A stretch of 64,000 nucleotides of DNA from Paenibacillus lignilyticus (GCF_017942085.1 NZ_JAGKSP010000010.1:158880-222879); one strand, 5' to 3'; counted from the stretch's first letter, positions 52,631 to 62,445 are shown. Numbers and translations: made by a program. The notes: generated by a model from the letters alone, not told the origin.

Positions 52631-53698
52631 ATGGGGACGATACAATCGATTCGATATCCTTGGATGGCGGATGGAGCGACAATTGGGGTTACGGCGCCTT
52701 CATCCGGTGTAGATCCGTCGGCACACGGGCTGCTGGAGCAGGTTAGCGAACGACTGGGAGCGAGAGGCTTCACCGTTGAGTACGGAGCGACCGCCTATAC
52801 GCAAAATAAAGCGAAATCCGCTCCGGCAGCCGTGCGTGCACAAGAGTTTAACGCGATGATTCAAGATACCGGAGTCGATCTGATCATTCCGCCTTGGGGC
52901 GGCGAATTGTTAATGGAGATGGTCGATCAGGTAGACTATGAGCATCTGCCGGCCAAATGGGTGCTCGGGTATTCCGATCTGAGCGTGCTGCTGCTTGCCA
53001 TCACGCTCAAGACGGGAATCGCCACGGCGCATGGCACGAATATTGTGGACCTCAGAGGAGAAGCGCCGGATGAGACGACGGCAATGTGGCAGACCGTTCT
53101 CTCGACGAAAGCCGGCGAATCCTGCGTGCAGCGATCCTCGCTGCATTATCAGAAGGACTGGGTGAACGACAATCCGAACGTGTTTAACCTGACGGAACCG
53201 ACCTATTGGCGCAAAGTGCTGCCAAGCGGCGAGATTGAACCCGGCGGTGAGAGCGATGAGCGGTTCAGCGGCAAAACAGTCATGAGAGGAAGACTGCTTG
53301 CGGGCTGCATCGATGTCGTTCGGCATCTGATCGGCACGCCGTACGGCGATGTTCGGCAGTTCAGAGCGCAATACATTCCCGGGGAGCCGGTCGTGTGGGT
53401 GCTCGAGAATTGCGAGCTGAACACGGCGGATGTACGCCGCTCGCTGGTCCAGATGAGGCTGGCAGGCTGGTTCGAGAACTGCTCCGGCATTCTGTTCGGG
53501 CGCAGTCCTGCCAACAAGCCGGTAGAGAACTACACCATTGATGACGTGTATACCGATTTGGCAATTGAGCTCGGGCTGCCCATTATCATCGATATCGATT
53601 GCGGACATGTTCCGCCGCAGATTACGTTAATTAATGGCGCTTATGCGGAAATCGAAGTGGAAGCGGGCAAAGGGACGGTTAAGCAGTCTTTTGTATAG
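52631..53698 (+). CDS. S66 family serine peptidase (MccF/LD-carboxypeptidase-like)
   Basis: A 355-residue peptidase. The nucleophile Ser115 is in LGYSDLSVLLLAI, the Glu in VLENCE near residue 260 and the His in DCGHVPPQITLI. IGVTAPSSGVDP and IIPPWGGELLMEMVD are early family motifs. The ATG at 52631 follows GGGGGAG. MccF-type enzymes hydrolyse microcin C-like acyl-sulfamoyl adenylates, and LD-carboxypeptidases trim murein peptides; the short active-site loop pattern leaves both open. No signal peptide, so it is cytoplasmic. Confidence 0.9.
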   Translation: MGTIQSIRYPWMADGATIGVTAPSSGVDPSAHGLLEQVSERLGARGFTVEYGATAYTQNKAKSAPAAVRAQEFNAMIQDTGVDLIIPPWGGELLMEMVDQVDYEHLPAKWVLGYSDLSVLLLAITLKTGIATAHGTNIVDLRGEAPDETTAMWQTVLSTKAGESCVQRSSLHYQKDWVNDNPNVFNLTEPTYWRKVLPSGEIEPGGESDERFSGKTVMRGRLLAGCIDVVRHLIGTPYGDVRQFRAQYIPGEPVVWVLENCELNTADVRRSLVQMRLAGWFENCSGILFGRSPANKPVENYTIDDVYTDLAIELGLPIIIDIDCGHVPPQITLINGAYAEIEVEAGKGTVKQSFV

Positions 53699-53764
53699 GA
53701 AGACGAGCAGTGGGGAAGCTACCGAACATTCGGTGTTAGGAAGCTTCGGAAGGAGTAAGCGGGG

Positions 53765-54349
53765 ATGTTTAAAGGCAAGAGGATCTACTATGTGCTGGGT
53801 GCAGTGCTCGTGCTGCTTCTGCTCAATACATTCATGGGCACGCGCAACAGCTCAACCGTGGAGGAAGTGCTCAATAAGGGCCATATCAAGAAGGTGCAGC
53901 TCCTGTACCAAACGGAAGTGGATCAGGATACGTTGGCATTCTACTTGAGCGTGCCGGAGGAACAGGCGGTAAGTGCAAGCAAGGACCTTGCGGTAACCGA
54001 TATGGGGTACGGATTATTGAAGAAAAATATTTTTGGAAAATGGGTCATCAAGCAGTCAGCCGAATTTGGCAGCATTAAGGCCTACCTCGCGGATGATGGG
54101 TTTACCGGCGAAATCGCACTGTTACCGACGATGCTCTATGGCGTTATCGGCGACGATCACATTGGGTCCATTAACGTTACCTTTCAAGATGGAGACAAAC
54201 AGGTGCTGACGAAAGCGACAATCGTAGACACCAAACCCATCCGACTCTGGTATGCGCCGGCGGATGAGCGGATTGCGGATCGAGAAATCAAGCTCGAAGC
54301 TGCCGGTCGGGATGGCAAGGCTATAGCGACGAAGAAGGTTTCTTTTTAA
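53765..54349 (+). CDS. Hypothetical membrane-anchored protein, 194 residues
   Basis: An N-terminal transmembrane helix (YYVLGAVLVLLLLNTF) preceded by Lys/Arg predicts an anchor with the body outside. The body is beta-rich and ends with an Ig-like C-terminal strand set (KPIRLWYAPADERIADREIK, LEAAGRDGKAIATKKVSF). I recognise no family. The ribosome site is GGAAGGAG. It is followed 14 bp later by the Nudix gene. Confidence 0.65.
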   Translation: MFKGKRIYYVLGAVLVLLLLNTFMGTRNSSTVEEVLNKGHIKKVQLLYQTEVDQDTLAFYLSVPEEQAVSASKDLAVTDMGYGLLKKNIFGKWVIKQSAEFGSIKAYLADDGFTGEIALLPTMLYGVIGDDHIGSINVTFQDGDKQVLTKATIVDTKPIRLWYAPADERIADREIKLEAAGRDGKAIATKKVSF

Positions 54350-54363
54350 AAAAAGGAGTCCCA

Positions 54364-54801
54364 GTGGGAGGGCGCTTGGATTTGCAGGGATATAACGTGT
54401 TGATGATCTACAGCAAGGACAAGGAGCGGCTGCTCATGTGCAAACGACTGAAGGAGCCGTATAAGGGATTAAGCAATTTGGTGGGCGGCAAAATCGAACC
54501 CGGCGAATCGGGGATAGATGCGGCTTATCGCGAGCTGGCGGAAGAAACCGGCATCTCTGCGGCGGATGTCACGCTGCATCATGTCATGGACTACACCTAC
54601 TATCTGCAGGACTGTTACGTGGAGGTTTATGCGGGCAAATTGAAGCGCGATGTCGAAGTCGCAGGCGATGAGAATGAACTTTATTGGTCGGAGCTGCATC
54701 ATGATTTCTTCGACGTGTCGCTCTATGCCGGCGAAGGCAATATCGGGCATATGTTGGAGCAGGTGAAGATGAGCAAGGTACTTGCGATGGATGAGCAATA
54801 A
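54364..54801 (+). CDS. Nudix hydrolase (8-oxo-dGTP diphosphatase-like)
   Basis: A 145-residue Nudix fold. The Nudix box is complete: GKIEPGESGIDAAYRELAEE followed by TGI, with the REL-EE metal ligands. LLMCKRLKEPYKGLSNLVGG before it resembles MutT/YtkD-like substrate regions. The GTG start follows AAGGAG by five bases. It hydrolyses nucleoside diphosphate derivatives, and the substrate may be an oxidised nucleotide. It precedes a bidirectional terminator. Confidence 0.9.
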   Translation: MGGRLDLQGYNVLMIYSKDKERLLMCKRLKEPYKGLSNLVGGKIEPGESGIDAAYRELAEETGISAADVTLHHVMDYTYYLQDCYVEVYAGKLKRDVEVAGDENELYWSELHHDFFDVSLYAGEGNIGHMLEQVKMSKVLAMDEQ

Positions 54802-54802
54802 T

Positions 54803-54852
54803 AAACGCCCTTTACTAAGTCCCGCTAAGAAGCGGCCGAGTAAAGGGCGTTT
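54803..54852. terminator. Bidirectional terminator
   Basis: AAACGCCCTTTACT pairs with AGTAAAGGGCGTTT around a loop that itself pairs CCGC/GCGG. It separates the Nudix gene from the convergent LLM gene. Confidence 0.85.
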
Positions 54853-54860
54853 ACTATGTT

Positions 54861-55881
54861 TTAGTCCGCTGAGCCTTCCAGCCCGGCAGCTTCAGCCAAG
54901 ATTTCATAAGACCGCAGACGCGCGGCATGATCATAGATTTGAGAAGTAACGATGAGCTCGTCGACCATCGTTTCGTTCAGGATTTCACGAAGGCGAGCAG
55001 CCACGGTTGCTTTGTTGCCGGTGATCGCATACTTGAATTTGGACTGCAGCGCATCCCGCTCATGCGACATCCACAGCTCATCCATGTTGTCGATCGGCGG
55101 CTTCAGCTTGCCCGGACGGCCGCGAATGAGGCTGAGGAATTGCTGCTGCTGCGAAGTCGCAAGGAAGCTTGCTTCTTCATCGGTATCGGCGGCAACGATG
55201 TTGATGCCGATCATGACATATGGCTTCGCGAGTGCCTCGGAAGGGCGGAAGCTGCTGCGATAGAGATGGATGGCCGGCATGAGATATTCCGGTGCAAAAT
55301 GGCTCGCGAACGAGAATGGCAAGCCGAGCTCGCCGGCCAGCTTCGCGCTGAAGCCGCTTGAGCCGAGCAGCCAGATCGGCACATCCAAGCCTTCGCCCGG
55401 GGTTGCGCGGACAGGCCTAAAGGCATCTGCCGGCGGATGGAAGTAGGCGCGCAGCTCGGCAAGCAGCTCCGGGAACTCCTGCCCGTTCGAAGCCAGATCG
55501 CGGCGAAGCGCGCGAGCCGTCGTCTGGTCGGAGCCGGGTGCGCGGCCAAGGCCAAGATCGATGCGCCCCCGGGTACATCGACTCCAGCGTGCCGAATTGC
55601 TCGGCAATGACAAGCGGCGAATGGTTCGGCAGCATGATACCGCCGGATCCGACGCGAATTCGCTTCGTGCCGCCGGCTACGTAGCCGATGACGACCGAGG
55701 TGGCCGAGCTTGCTATGCCCGCCATGTTATGGTGCTCGGCAAGCCAATAGCGGTTGTAGCCAAGCCGCTCGGCATGGCGCGCGAGGTCCAGCGTATTGCG
55801 GAACGCATCCGCCGGCGTCCCGACATCGATAACCGATGCTAAATCTAATACAGACAGAGGAACTTTTATAGAATCAGTCAT
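54861..55881 (-). pseudogene. LLM-class flavin-dependent oxidoreductase with a frameshift
   Basis: Two overlapping frames together make one luciferase-like monooxygenase of the LLM family. The N-terminal part (from ATG 55881, after AGGAGGTC) reads LSVLDLASVIDVGTPADAFR, YWLAEHHNMAGIASS and MLPNHSPLVIAEQFGTLESM. The C-terminal part continues RIDLGLGRAPGSDQTTARAL, then VPIWLLGSSGFSAKLAGELG and YEILAEAAGLE. They join in the G run at 55566-55570 (read as CCCCC on the plus strand): five Gs are present where four would keep MYPGRIDLGLG in frame. Apart from this one base the gene looks intact, so it may be a sequencing error, a recent mutation or a slippage-controlled gene. Confidence 0.85.
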
Positions 55882-56143
55882 TGTTAAGATGACCTCCTGT
55901 TTCTTCGCGATTTGTGTGCGTGGTACGTCGTCGATCTCTTTATTATGGAACACCCTCAGAATTTATTCAAGCTGCTAACTAATTACAAGTTAATAACGAT
56001 TATACATCAATGGGTCGGGGAGGTAATTGGCGATATGTGAAGAATTATGTAGCATACGCCTCCTGATCCAGTCATCCATGCGTGCCCATCCTAGGTGTAG
56101 CGTTTCCTGCCTGATAGAAGCAACTACTATGCCGGGGGTGGCA

Positions 56144-57925
56144 ATGCTGCTGAATATCCTGAAACGTATCGCTTCGCTGTCCATTTTGCCCAAGCTTGTC
56201 CTCACTTTCCTTGTTACGCTTACACCGCTCTACATCATCAGCTGGAAAATGAACGAAACCGGCTCCTCCCACGTCCAGAAAGAAATCACAGACTCTCTAG
56301 TATCGCGGACCTCCTTATATATGAACATGCTGGAATTCGACATCGACAGTGCCATTCGGCAGCTGCAGGAATATGTCAATGACGATGATTTGCTTAAACT
56401 GTCCTCCTCCTCCGAGGTGATGTCTGAAATCGAGAAGATGCAGGCGCAGCTTCGGCTGAAGAGCCGTCTGGATGCCCTTCAGAAATCCAGTAAGTTCGTG
56501 AATAATGCCATTGCCTTCATCCCCGCCATGAACCGTACCGTGTCTGCGAATGCCAACGTCATCGGAAACTTCGATGAAGCGCAGTTCGTCGCGCTGAGCA
56601 AGTCGACGAATCGGTTCGAGTCTCCTTTTCTATTGTGGAAGGATCGGCTCTTCATTAGTATTCCATATCCCGACCCGGCTATCTCAAGCCGAAGAAGTCC
56701 GGTCTTCCTGCTTGCCATTGAAATTTCGCGGCCTGAATTAAGCAAGGTGCTGCAGGAGTTTACGAATGAAGGCGGCCATACGGCGCTCGTTGGGAACAAG
56801 CAGCCTTTTCTCATTACCGGCGGTTCGGACGCGGTGGATGAAGAGCTCATTCATGATTTTCAGCACGAGGAAGCGACGTCGGAAGAAGGCAAGCTGCAGT
56901 CGGTGGAATGGAAGGACCAATCCTATTTGGTGGTCTCCAACCATTCTTCGCGTCTCGACATGACTTTGCTGATGTATGTCCCCGCGAACAAAGTGAACGC
57001 ATCGCTGCAGGTCTACCGGTTCTGGTTCTATGTGCTCTCTGCCATGTCCGTCTTCCTGGTGCTGTTGTTCTCCTACAGTATTTACCTCATTATTCATCAA
57101 CCGTTAAAACGGCTCGTCCGGTCTTTCCGGCGCATCGAGCAGGGGCAGTTCAATCTGGAGGTCCATTACCCGCTGCAGGATGAATTCGGTTATTTGTACG
57201 GGCAGTTTAACGGCATGGTCAAGCAGCTTGACGTGCTTGTCCATGAAGTGTATGAGCAGCAGTACCTGGCCCGCCTGGCAGAGCTGCGTCATTTGCAGTC
57301 GCAGATCAACCCGCATTTTCTGTACAACAGCTATTTTATTCTGTACCGGATGGCACAGCAGCGGGATCATGATAACGTTATTTATTTCACGAAGCATTTG
57401 GGTGAATATTTTCAATACATTACGCGCGACGGCTCGGATGAGGTGCCGCTGGCCAGCGAGATTCATCATGCCCGCACGTATGCGGAAATTCAATCGATCC
57501 GGTTCTCGGAGCGGATTATGGTGGAGTTTGAGGAGGTGCCTGAGGAGCTGCGCGCGTTCCCGGTTCCTCGTCTCATCGTCCAGCCGATCATCGAGAACGC
57601 TTATAACCATGGCTTGGAGCATAAGCGAAGGAATGGTTTAATAACAGTCGAGTTCAGCACGAAACCCGGGGCGATCGAGATTTCCATAACCGACAACGGG
57701 GAAAACATGGATGAGGAGAAGCTGCGCGAGCTGCAGTTGAGCTTGCTCGACAAAGCGCAGCCCACAGAGCATACCGGTCTGCTTAATGTCCACCGGCGCA
57801 TTATTATCAAGTACGGGGGCGGCGGTTTGACGCTCAGTTTGGGGGAGGAACGAGGCCTCAAAGTGACGATGACGATTCCGAGGGAGGAGGGTACAAAGGA
57901 TGAACCGCTTATTGATTGTGGATGA
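56144..57925 (+). CDS. Sensor histidine kinase, YesM type
   Basis: A kinase of about 593 residues: N-terminal helix (LPKLVLTFLVTLTPLYII), an extracellular domain of about 260 residues, a second helix (YRFWFYVLSAMSVFLVLLFS), HAMP, then His_kinase with His391 in SQINPHFLYNSYFIL and ATPase motifs QPIIENAYNHGLEH, DNGENMDEE and TGLLNVHRRI. The start is uncertain: ATG 56144 has GGGGGTGG just upstream; the open frame continues to 56027. It overlaps the regulator gene by 26 bp. In this module the kinase and regulator precede the transport genes. Confidence 0.88.
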   Translation: MLLNILKRIASLSILPKLVLTFLVTLTPLYIISWKMNETGSSHVQKEITDSLVSRTSLYMNMLEFDIDSAIRQLQEYVNDDDLLKLSSSSEVMSEIEKMQAQLRLKSRLDALQKSSKFVNNAIAFIPAMNRTVSANANVIGNFDEAQFVALSKSTNRFESPFLLWKDRLFISIPYPDPAISSRRSPVFLLAIEISRPELSKVLQEFTNEGGHTALVGNKQPFLITGGSDAVDEELIHDFQHEEATSEEGKLQSVEWKDQSYLVVSNHSSRLDMTLLMYVPANKVNASLQVYRFWFYVLSAMSVFLVLLFSYSIYLIIHQPLKRLVRSFRRIEQGQFNLEVHYPLQDEFGYLYGQFNGMVKQLDVLVHEVYEQQYLARLAELRHLQSQINPHFLYNSYFILYRMAQQRDHDNVIYFTKHLGEYFQYITRDGSDEVPLASEIHHARTYAEIQSIRFSERIMVEFEEVPEELRAFPVPRLIVQPIIENAYNHGLEHKRRNGLITVEFSTKPGAIEISITDNGENMDEEKLRELQLSLLDKAQPTEHTGLLNVHRRIIIKYGGGGLTLSLGEERGLKVTMTIPREEGTKDEPLIDCG

Positions 57926-59507
57926 CGAGAGATTCACGGTGGACGGCCTCTATGAAATGATCGAGGACACGCCGGGTTTGGAGCTGGACATCTATCGCGC
58001 TTACTCCCCGGAGGAGGCGCTCGAGTGGCTGACGCGGACGAAGATCGACATCGTGCTTAGCGATGTGCGAATGCCGGGCATGACGGGACTTGAGCTCCAG
58101 CAGCGGATCGTGGCGCAGTGGCCGCGCTGCAAGGTTATTTTCCTCACCGGCATTCACAACCTGGAAACCGCCCAGCTTGCCATTCGGACAGGCTCCATTG
58201 ACTATATTCTCAAAACCGAAGGCGACGAGGCGATCATTCGCAGCATTCGCAAGGCGATCGATAGTCTGGCCGCGGAGTCGCAGAGCCAGCAATTTATGCT
58301 GCAAGCCAAAGACCAATTGAGCCGCGCGCTGCCCTTGCTGCACCGGGATTGGCTGATGGCGGTGCTGGAGTCGAATGCGGCGCAACCTGCGGTGACGGAA
58401 GAGAAGCTGCAGGAGCTGCATATTCCGCTGCGAGGCGATGCGCCGATCATTGCGCTCATCGGACGGATCGACCGCTGGGGCGAAGGCAGCTATCACGACC
58501 GGGCTTTAATGCTCTATGCCGTCCAAAATATTGCCGCGGAATACTATGCGCCGTTAGCCGTATTCACCGCGAGCACGGATATGCACCACTTTGTTTGCCT
58601 CTTGCAGCCATCAGCGGAAACCGGCGAGCAAAGCGAGACTTGGCGCGAGACCGTCAGCTTCGTACAGGGCACGATGGAATCGATCCAGCAAACCTGTGAT
58701 CGGCTGCTTCACCTGCCTGTATCGCTTATTTGCGGCGCACAGCCCGCGGGTTGGGAGCAATTGCCGCGCGTATACGAGCAGATGAAGAAAAGGCTGGTCG
58801 TCGGACTCGGTACACGGGATCGGATGCTGCTGATCTTAGATCAGCGTGAGGAAGGAGTTGCTCCTGAGGCTGCCCTGCCGCCACTGCGAACAATAACGCT
58901 GCAGCTGGAGCGTCTGCTGGAGGATGGTACCGAAGAGGCTTTCGCTGAAGCGATTAAGAGCTATACCGCGCTGCCTACTCAATATGCCGAATATGCGCTT
59001 GTCTACTATGCCATTGCCAATCTCCTGCTCAGTCAACTGACGCAGGGTGGGGAAGGCCGCATGGATGCCGCAATTATGGATGATCTGATGAACCTCTCCG
59101 CCCATCAATCGCGTGAGGCTGCGCTGAGGTACTTGCTTCAGACGACATCCGCAATCTACGCAAGGCGCAAATCCATCCAGCATGAACGGACTCACCAGTT
59201 GATTGCGCGGCTGCATCAATATATACGGGGGAATTTGGCCGGCGATCTGTCGCTTACGAGCTTATCCGAGATTGTCTACCTTAACCCTGCCTACTTGTCG
59301 GTTCTCTATAAACAGCAGACAGGCACGAACCTGTCCGAATACATCGCCGAGCTGCGCCTGGAGAAGGCGAAAGAGCTGTTAACTGCGACTCCGCTCAAAA
59401 TTCACGAGATTGCCGACAAGGTCGGTTTCGAGACCTCGGGTTATTTTATCCGCTTCTTCAAGAAACGGATTCAGCTCACTCCGCAGGAATATCGGGCAAG
59501 AGAGTAG
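57900..59507 (+). CDS. Response regulator with AraC-type DNA-binding domain (YesN type)
   Basis: A 535-residue regulator. The receiver domain has LLIVDDERFTVDGLYEM and phospho-acceptor Asp55 in VLSDVRMPGMTG. The unusually long middle region (about 130-425) has no recognised fold. The C-terminal AraC domain reads LSLTSLSEIVYLNPAYLSVL and KIHEIADKVGFETSGYFIRF, with the LTPQEYR ending. The ATG follows GGGAGGAGGG. It probably controls the sugar-binding protein promoter downstream. Confidence 0.92.
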   Translation: MNRLLIVDDERFTVDGLYEMIEDTPGLELDIYRAYSPEEALEWLTRTKIDIVLSDVRMPGMTGLELQQRIVAQWPRCKVIFLTGIHNLETAQLAIRTGSIDYILKTEGDEAIIRSIRKAIDSLAAESQSQQFMLQAKDQLSRALPLLHRDWLMAVLESNAAQPAVTEEKLQELHIPLRGDAPIIALIGRIDRWGEGSYHDRALMLYAVQNIAAEYYAPLAVFTASTDMHHFVCLLQPSAETGEQSETWRETVSFVQGTMESIQQTCDRLLHLPVSLICGAQPAGWEQLPRVYEQMKKRLVVGLGTRDRMLLILDQREEGVAPEAALPPLRTITLQLERLLEDGTEEAFAEAIKSYTALPTQYAEYALVYYAIANLLLSQLTQGGEGRMDAAIMDDLMNLSAHQSREAALRYLLQTTSAIYARRKSIQHERTHQLIARLHQYIRGNLAGDLSLTSLSEIVYLNPAYLSVLYKQQTGTNLSEYIAELRLEKAKELLTATPLKIHEIADKVGFETSGYFIRFFKKRIQLTPQEYRARE

Positions 59508-59513
59508 CGGTCT

Positions 59514-59569
59514 GCGCGGAAGGGGGCAGGTTTTCTGAATTTCCGCACGCCTGTCCCCGCTTCCGCGCG
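59514..59569 (+). other. Long GC-rich hairpin after the regulator gene
   Basis: GCGCGGAAG-GGGGCAGG pairs with CCTGTCCCC-GCTTCCGCGC. The stem is about 18 bp and no T run follows. It may stabilise the upstream transcript or act as a weak terminator before the transport genes. Confidence 0.6.
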
Positions 59570-59681
59570 ATTACCTATACAGGAGACCACGAATCTATAG
59601 ATTGTTCCATAGTGAAGCAAAGTGCCGTCATTCTATACTGAAGGAGTAGGAAGCTTGCAAAATAAAAGGGAGGTTAGGGGA

Positions 59682-61439
59682 ATGCGAAAGCCATTCAAAT
59701 GGACTGCGGTTCTGCTTATGACTTTTATTTTTGTTTTTGTAACCGCTTGCAGTTCGGGAAATAACAACAACAACAAGAATACTTCCGATTCCACAGGGAA
59801 TGAACAAACCAATACATCGACGAATACGGCAGATACGGACAACAGTGCGAATGCCAATACGAATGAGCCTGCGCCTGCGGCGGAGCCTGATCCGTACTTC
59901 GGCAAGTATGATCCGCCAATCAACATTACGAGCGTACGTGTCATCAACGATACGTTCAAGTTCATGGAAGGTCAGACGATCGACAATAACATGTGGACGC
60001 AAGCGCTCCAAGAGAAGCTTGGCATTACCGTGAAATACGACTGGGTCGTCAGCGGCGATCAGCCGGGGGGCCAAGGCGAGCAGAAGATGAACGTGTCCAT
60101 CGCCTCGGGCGACTTGCCGGCGTTCATTCCGGTAAACGCCAAGCAGCTTAAGCAGCTGCAGGAAGCCGATGAGCTTGAAGATCTGACCGCTATTTATGAG
60201 AAATACGCATCGCCTTTCCTCAAGGAAATTCTCAATCAAGACGGACCGGCCGCACTCGCTTCAGCCACATTTGGCGGCAAGCTGATGGCGATCCCGAACA
60301 CCGGCTCTTCCATGGATGGAGCGGGCATGATCTGGATTCGCAAGGATTGGCTCGACAAGCTTGGCTTGCAGCCGCCGCAATCGATGGCTGATGTGCTTGC
60401 CATCTCCGAAGCTTTCACGAAGCAGGATCCGGACGGAAACGGTAAGGCGGATTCGTACGGCATCGCGATGAACAAAGACCTGTACGGCGGCTTCGCTGAT
60501 ATCACAGGCCTCTTGAACAGCTACCACGCCTATCCGAAAACATGGATCAAAGACGCAAGCGGCAATCTTGTCTATGGCAGCATTCAGCCTGAGATGAAGA
60601 CTGCGCTGGCTGTTCTGCAAGAGCTCTACAAGAAGGGTCAAATTGACAAAGAGTTCGGCGTTAAAGACGGCGGTAAAGAAGCGGAATTGACGACTTCGAA
60701 CAAAATCGGCATGCAGTTCGGCCAGATGTGGAATCCGCTGTGGCCGCTCGTAGACAATAAGAAAACAGATCCGAATGCGCAGTGGCAGTCCTATCCGCTC
60801 GTTTCTGCAGATGATCAACCGGTTACGCCGCAAGTCGGCTTCTCTGTCGGCCAATATTTTGTCGTGAAGAAGGGTGCCGAACATCCGGAAGCGCTGCTGA
60901 AGATGATCAATCTGTTCGTAGAAACAGGCTGGGGAGAAACAACAACGCCTGAGAATTACGCGAAATATTTTACGGGCGATGGCTTCGAGAAATTCAAAAA
61001 CATGCCGTTCCAAGCATGGCCGGCTCGTAAAAACCTGGATATCTACCTCCATGTAACGGCTGCGCTGGACAGCAAAGATACATCCGCTCTTAATCCGGAA
61101 GAGAAGGATAACCATGATAAAATCGCTTCTTGGCTGGACGGATCGAGCAAAGAACCGCTGAACTGGGCGTATGAGCGCATCTTCGGCAAAGAAGGCTCGT
61201 TCAAAGTCATTGATCAATACGTCAACGGCAAAGCGCTCAAGCTGACGGAGTTCTACGGTGCTCCAACGCCTGCCATGGTTGAGAAAGAGTCGAACCTGCA
61301 GAAGAGAGAGCTGGAGACGTTCACGAAGATCATCATGGGCGATTCGATCGATACGTTCGATAAATTCGTTGAAGAGTGGAAGAAGCTCGGCGGCGATGAA
61401 ATTACGCAAGAAGTCAACGATTGGGCGAAGAATAAGTAA
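59682..61439 (+). CDS. ABC transporter solute-binding lipoprotein (LplA/YtcQ-like)
   Basis: A 585-residue lipoprotein; the signal ends VFVTAC (Cys23), followed by a long Asn/Thr linker. The large family 1 fold includes MNVSIASGDLPAFIPVNAKQ, GGKLMAIPNTGSSMDG, WIRKDWLDKLGLQPPQSMAD, QDPDGNGKADSYG (a calcium-like DxDxNG loop) and EHPEALLKMINLF. It is longer than ordinary sugar-binding proteins, as for LplA/YtcQ-like lipoproteins associated with complex polysaccharide uptake. The ATG follows GGGAGG. A terminator-like hairpin separates it from two permeases. No ATPase gene is present. Confidence 0.92.
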   Translation: MRKPFKWTAVLLMTFIFVFVTACSSGNNNNNKNTSDSTGNEQTNTSTNTADTDNSANANTNEPAPAAEPDPYFGKYDPPINITSVRVINDTFKFMEGQTIDNNMWTQALQEKLGITVKYDWVVSGDQPGGQGEQKMNVSIASGDLPAFIPVNAKQLKQLQEADELEDLTAIYEKYASPFLKEILNQDGPAALASATFGGKLMAIPNTGSSMDGAGMIWIRKDWLDKLGLQPPQSMADVLAISEAFTKQDPDGNGKADSYGIAMNKDLYGGFADITGLLNSYHAYPKTWIKDASGNLVYGSIQPEMKTALAVLQELYKKGQIDKEFGVKDGGKEAELTTSNKIGMQFGQMWNPLWPLVDNKKTDPNAQWQSYPLVSADDQPVTPQVGFSVGQYFVVKKGAEHPEALLKMINLFVETGWGETTTPENYAKYFTGDGFEKFKNMPFQAWPARKNLDIYLHVTAALDSKDTSALNPEEKDNHDKIASWLDGSSKEPLNWAYERIFGKEGSFKVIDQYVNGKALKLTEFYGAPTPAMVEKESNLQKRELETFTKIIMGDSIDTFDKFVEEWKKLGGDEITQEVNDWAKNK

Positions 61440-61470
61440 GCTCGTGCAGGGTGCATGAGGGTAAGCTGGG

Positions 61471-61500
61471 CGGGGGAAGCGACGTCTTCCCCCGTTTTTT
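61471..61500 (+). terminator. Intercistronic terminator/attenuator
   Basis: CGGGGGAAG pairs perfectly with CTTCCCCCG around a six-base loop, followed by TTTTTT, 30 bp after the binding-protein stop and just before the permease genes. Confidence 0.9.
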
Positions 61501-61527
61501 GACTAAACAGGGCAGGGAGGGAACGCT

Positions 61528-62427
61528 TTGTTGCGGAAAAATTGGAGCGGAACGCTTCCGCTGCACTTGATGATTTTGCCGGGTCTCATCCTTATACTGA
61601 TTTACAGCTACGGTCCAATGTTAGGACTTGTCATTGCGTTCGAGAAGTTCAAGCCCGCCATAGGCGTGATTAACTCCAAATGGGTTGGATTCGATAACTT
61701 CCGCTATGTAATGGAAATGCCGGAGTCCAAGCAGATTGTTTGGAATACGATTCTCATCGCCATTATGAAAATTATTGCCGGCCTGATCGCGCCGATCGTG
61801 ACTGCACTGCTGCTGAACGAGGTGCGTAAGGAAGTATTCAAACGCGGCATACAGACGGTTGTGTATTTGCCTCACTTTCTGTCGTGGATCATTCTCGGCG
61901 GGATTCTCATCGATATTTTGTCGCCGACGAGCGGGATTGTCAATCAAGTGCTGGGGTGGGTCGGCATCGAGCCGATTTATTTTCTCGGGGATAATAACTG
62001 GTTTCGTTATGTGCTGGTTGCCACGGATACCTGGAAGGAGTTCGGCTTTAATACGATTGTCTATTTAGCGGCATTAACGAGTATTAATCCAACCTTATAT
62101 GAAGCGGCAATCGTCGATGGTGCGGGCAGATGGAAGCAGACGCTGCATGTGACGCTGCCGGGGATGGCGCCGATTATTATTCTGTTAATGACCTTAAGCT
62201 TAGGAAATGTGCTGAACGCCGGGTTTGATCAGGTGTTTAATTTATATAGCCCGCAGGTGTATGAGACAGGGGATATCATCGATACCTTCGTCTATCGGAT
62301 CGGCTTGATCGATGCGCAGTACGGGGTTGCAACGGCGGTAGGCGTGTTTAGATCGGTTGTCTCGCTTCTCAGCATATCGTTGTCCTACTATTTGGCTTAT
62401 CGATTCGCCAATTATCGTATTTTCTGA
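61528..62427 (+). CDS. ABC transporter permease (LplB/YtcP-like)
   Basis: A 299-residue permease with six helices. The TTG start follows GGGAGGG with a seven-base spacer. PGLILILIYSYGPMLGLVIA is the conserved first helix of the LplB group and the EAA loop reads YEAAIVDGAGRWKQTLHVTL. DQVFNLYSPQVYETGDIIDT is typical near the end. It works with the next permease and the large binding protein. Confidence 0.93.
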   Translation: MLRKNWSGTLPLHLMILPGLILILIYSYGPMLGLVIAFEKFKPAIGVINSKWVGFDNFRYVMEMPESKQIVWNTILIAIMKIIAGLIAPIVTALLLNEVRKEVFKRGIQTVVYLPHFLSWIILGGILIDILSPTSGIVNQVLGWVGIEPIYFLGDNNWFRYVLVATDTWKEFGFNTIVYLAALTSINPTLYEAAIVDGAGRWKQTLHVTLPGMAPIIILLMTLSLGNVLNAGFDQVFNLYSPQVYETGDIIDTFVYRIGLIDAQYGVATAVGVFRSVVSLLSISLSYYLAYRFANYRIF

Positions 62428-62445
62428 TGAGAGGAGAGGGCGGGA

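Noticed and set aside
55417..55953. Programmed frameshift in the LLM gene
   Set aside because: The G run is not accompanied by a visible stimulatory stem or internal ribosome site; a plain mutation or sequencing error is simpler.
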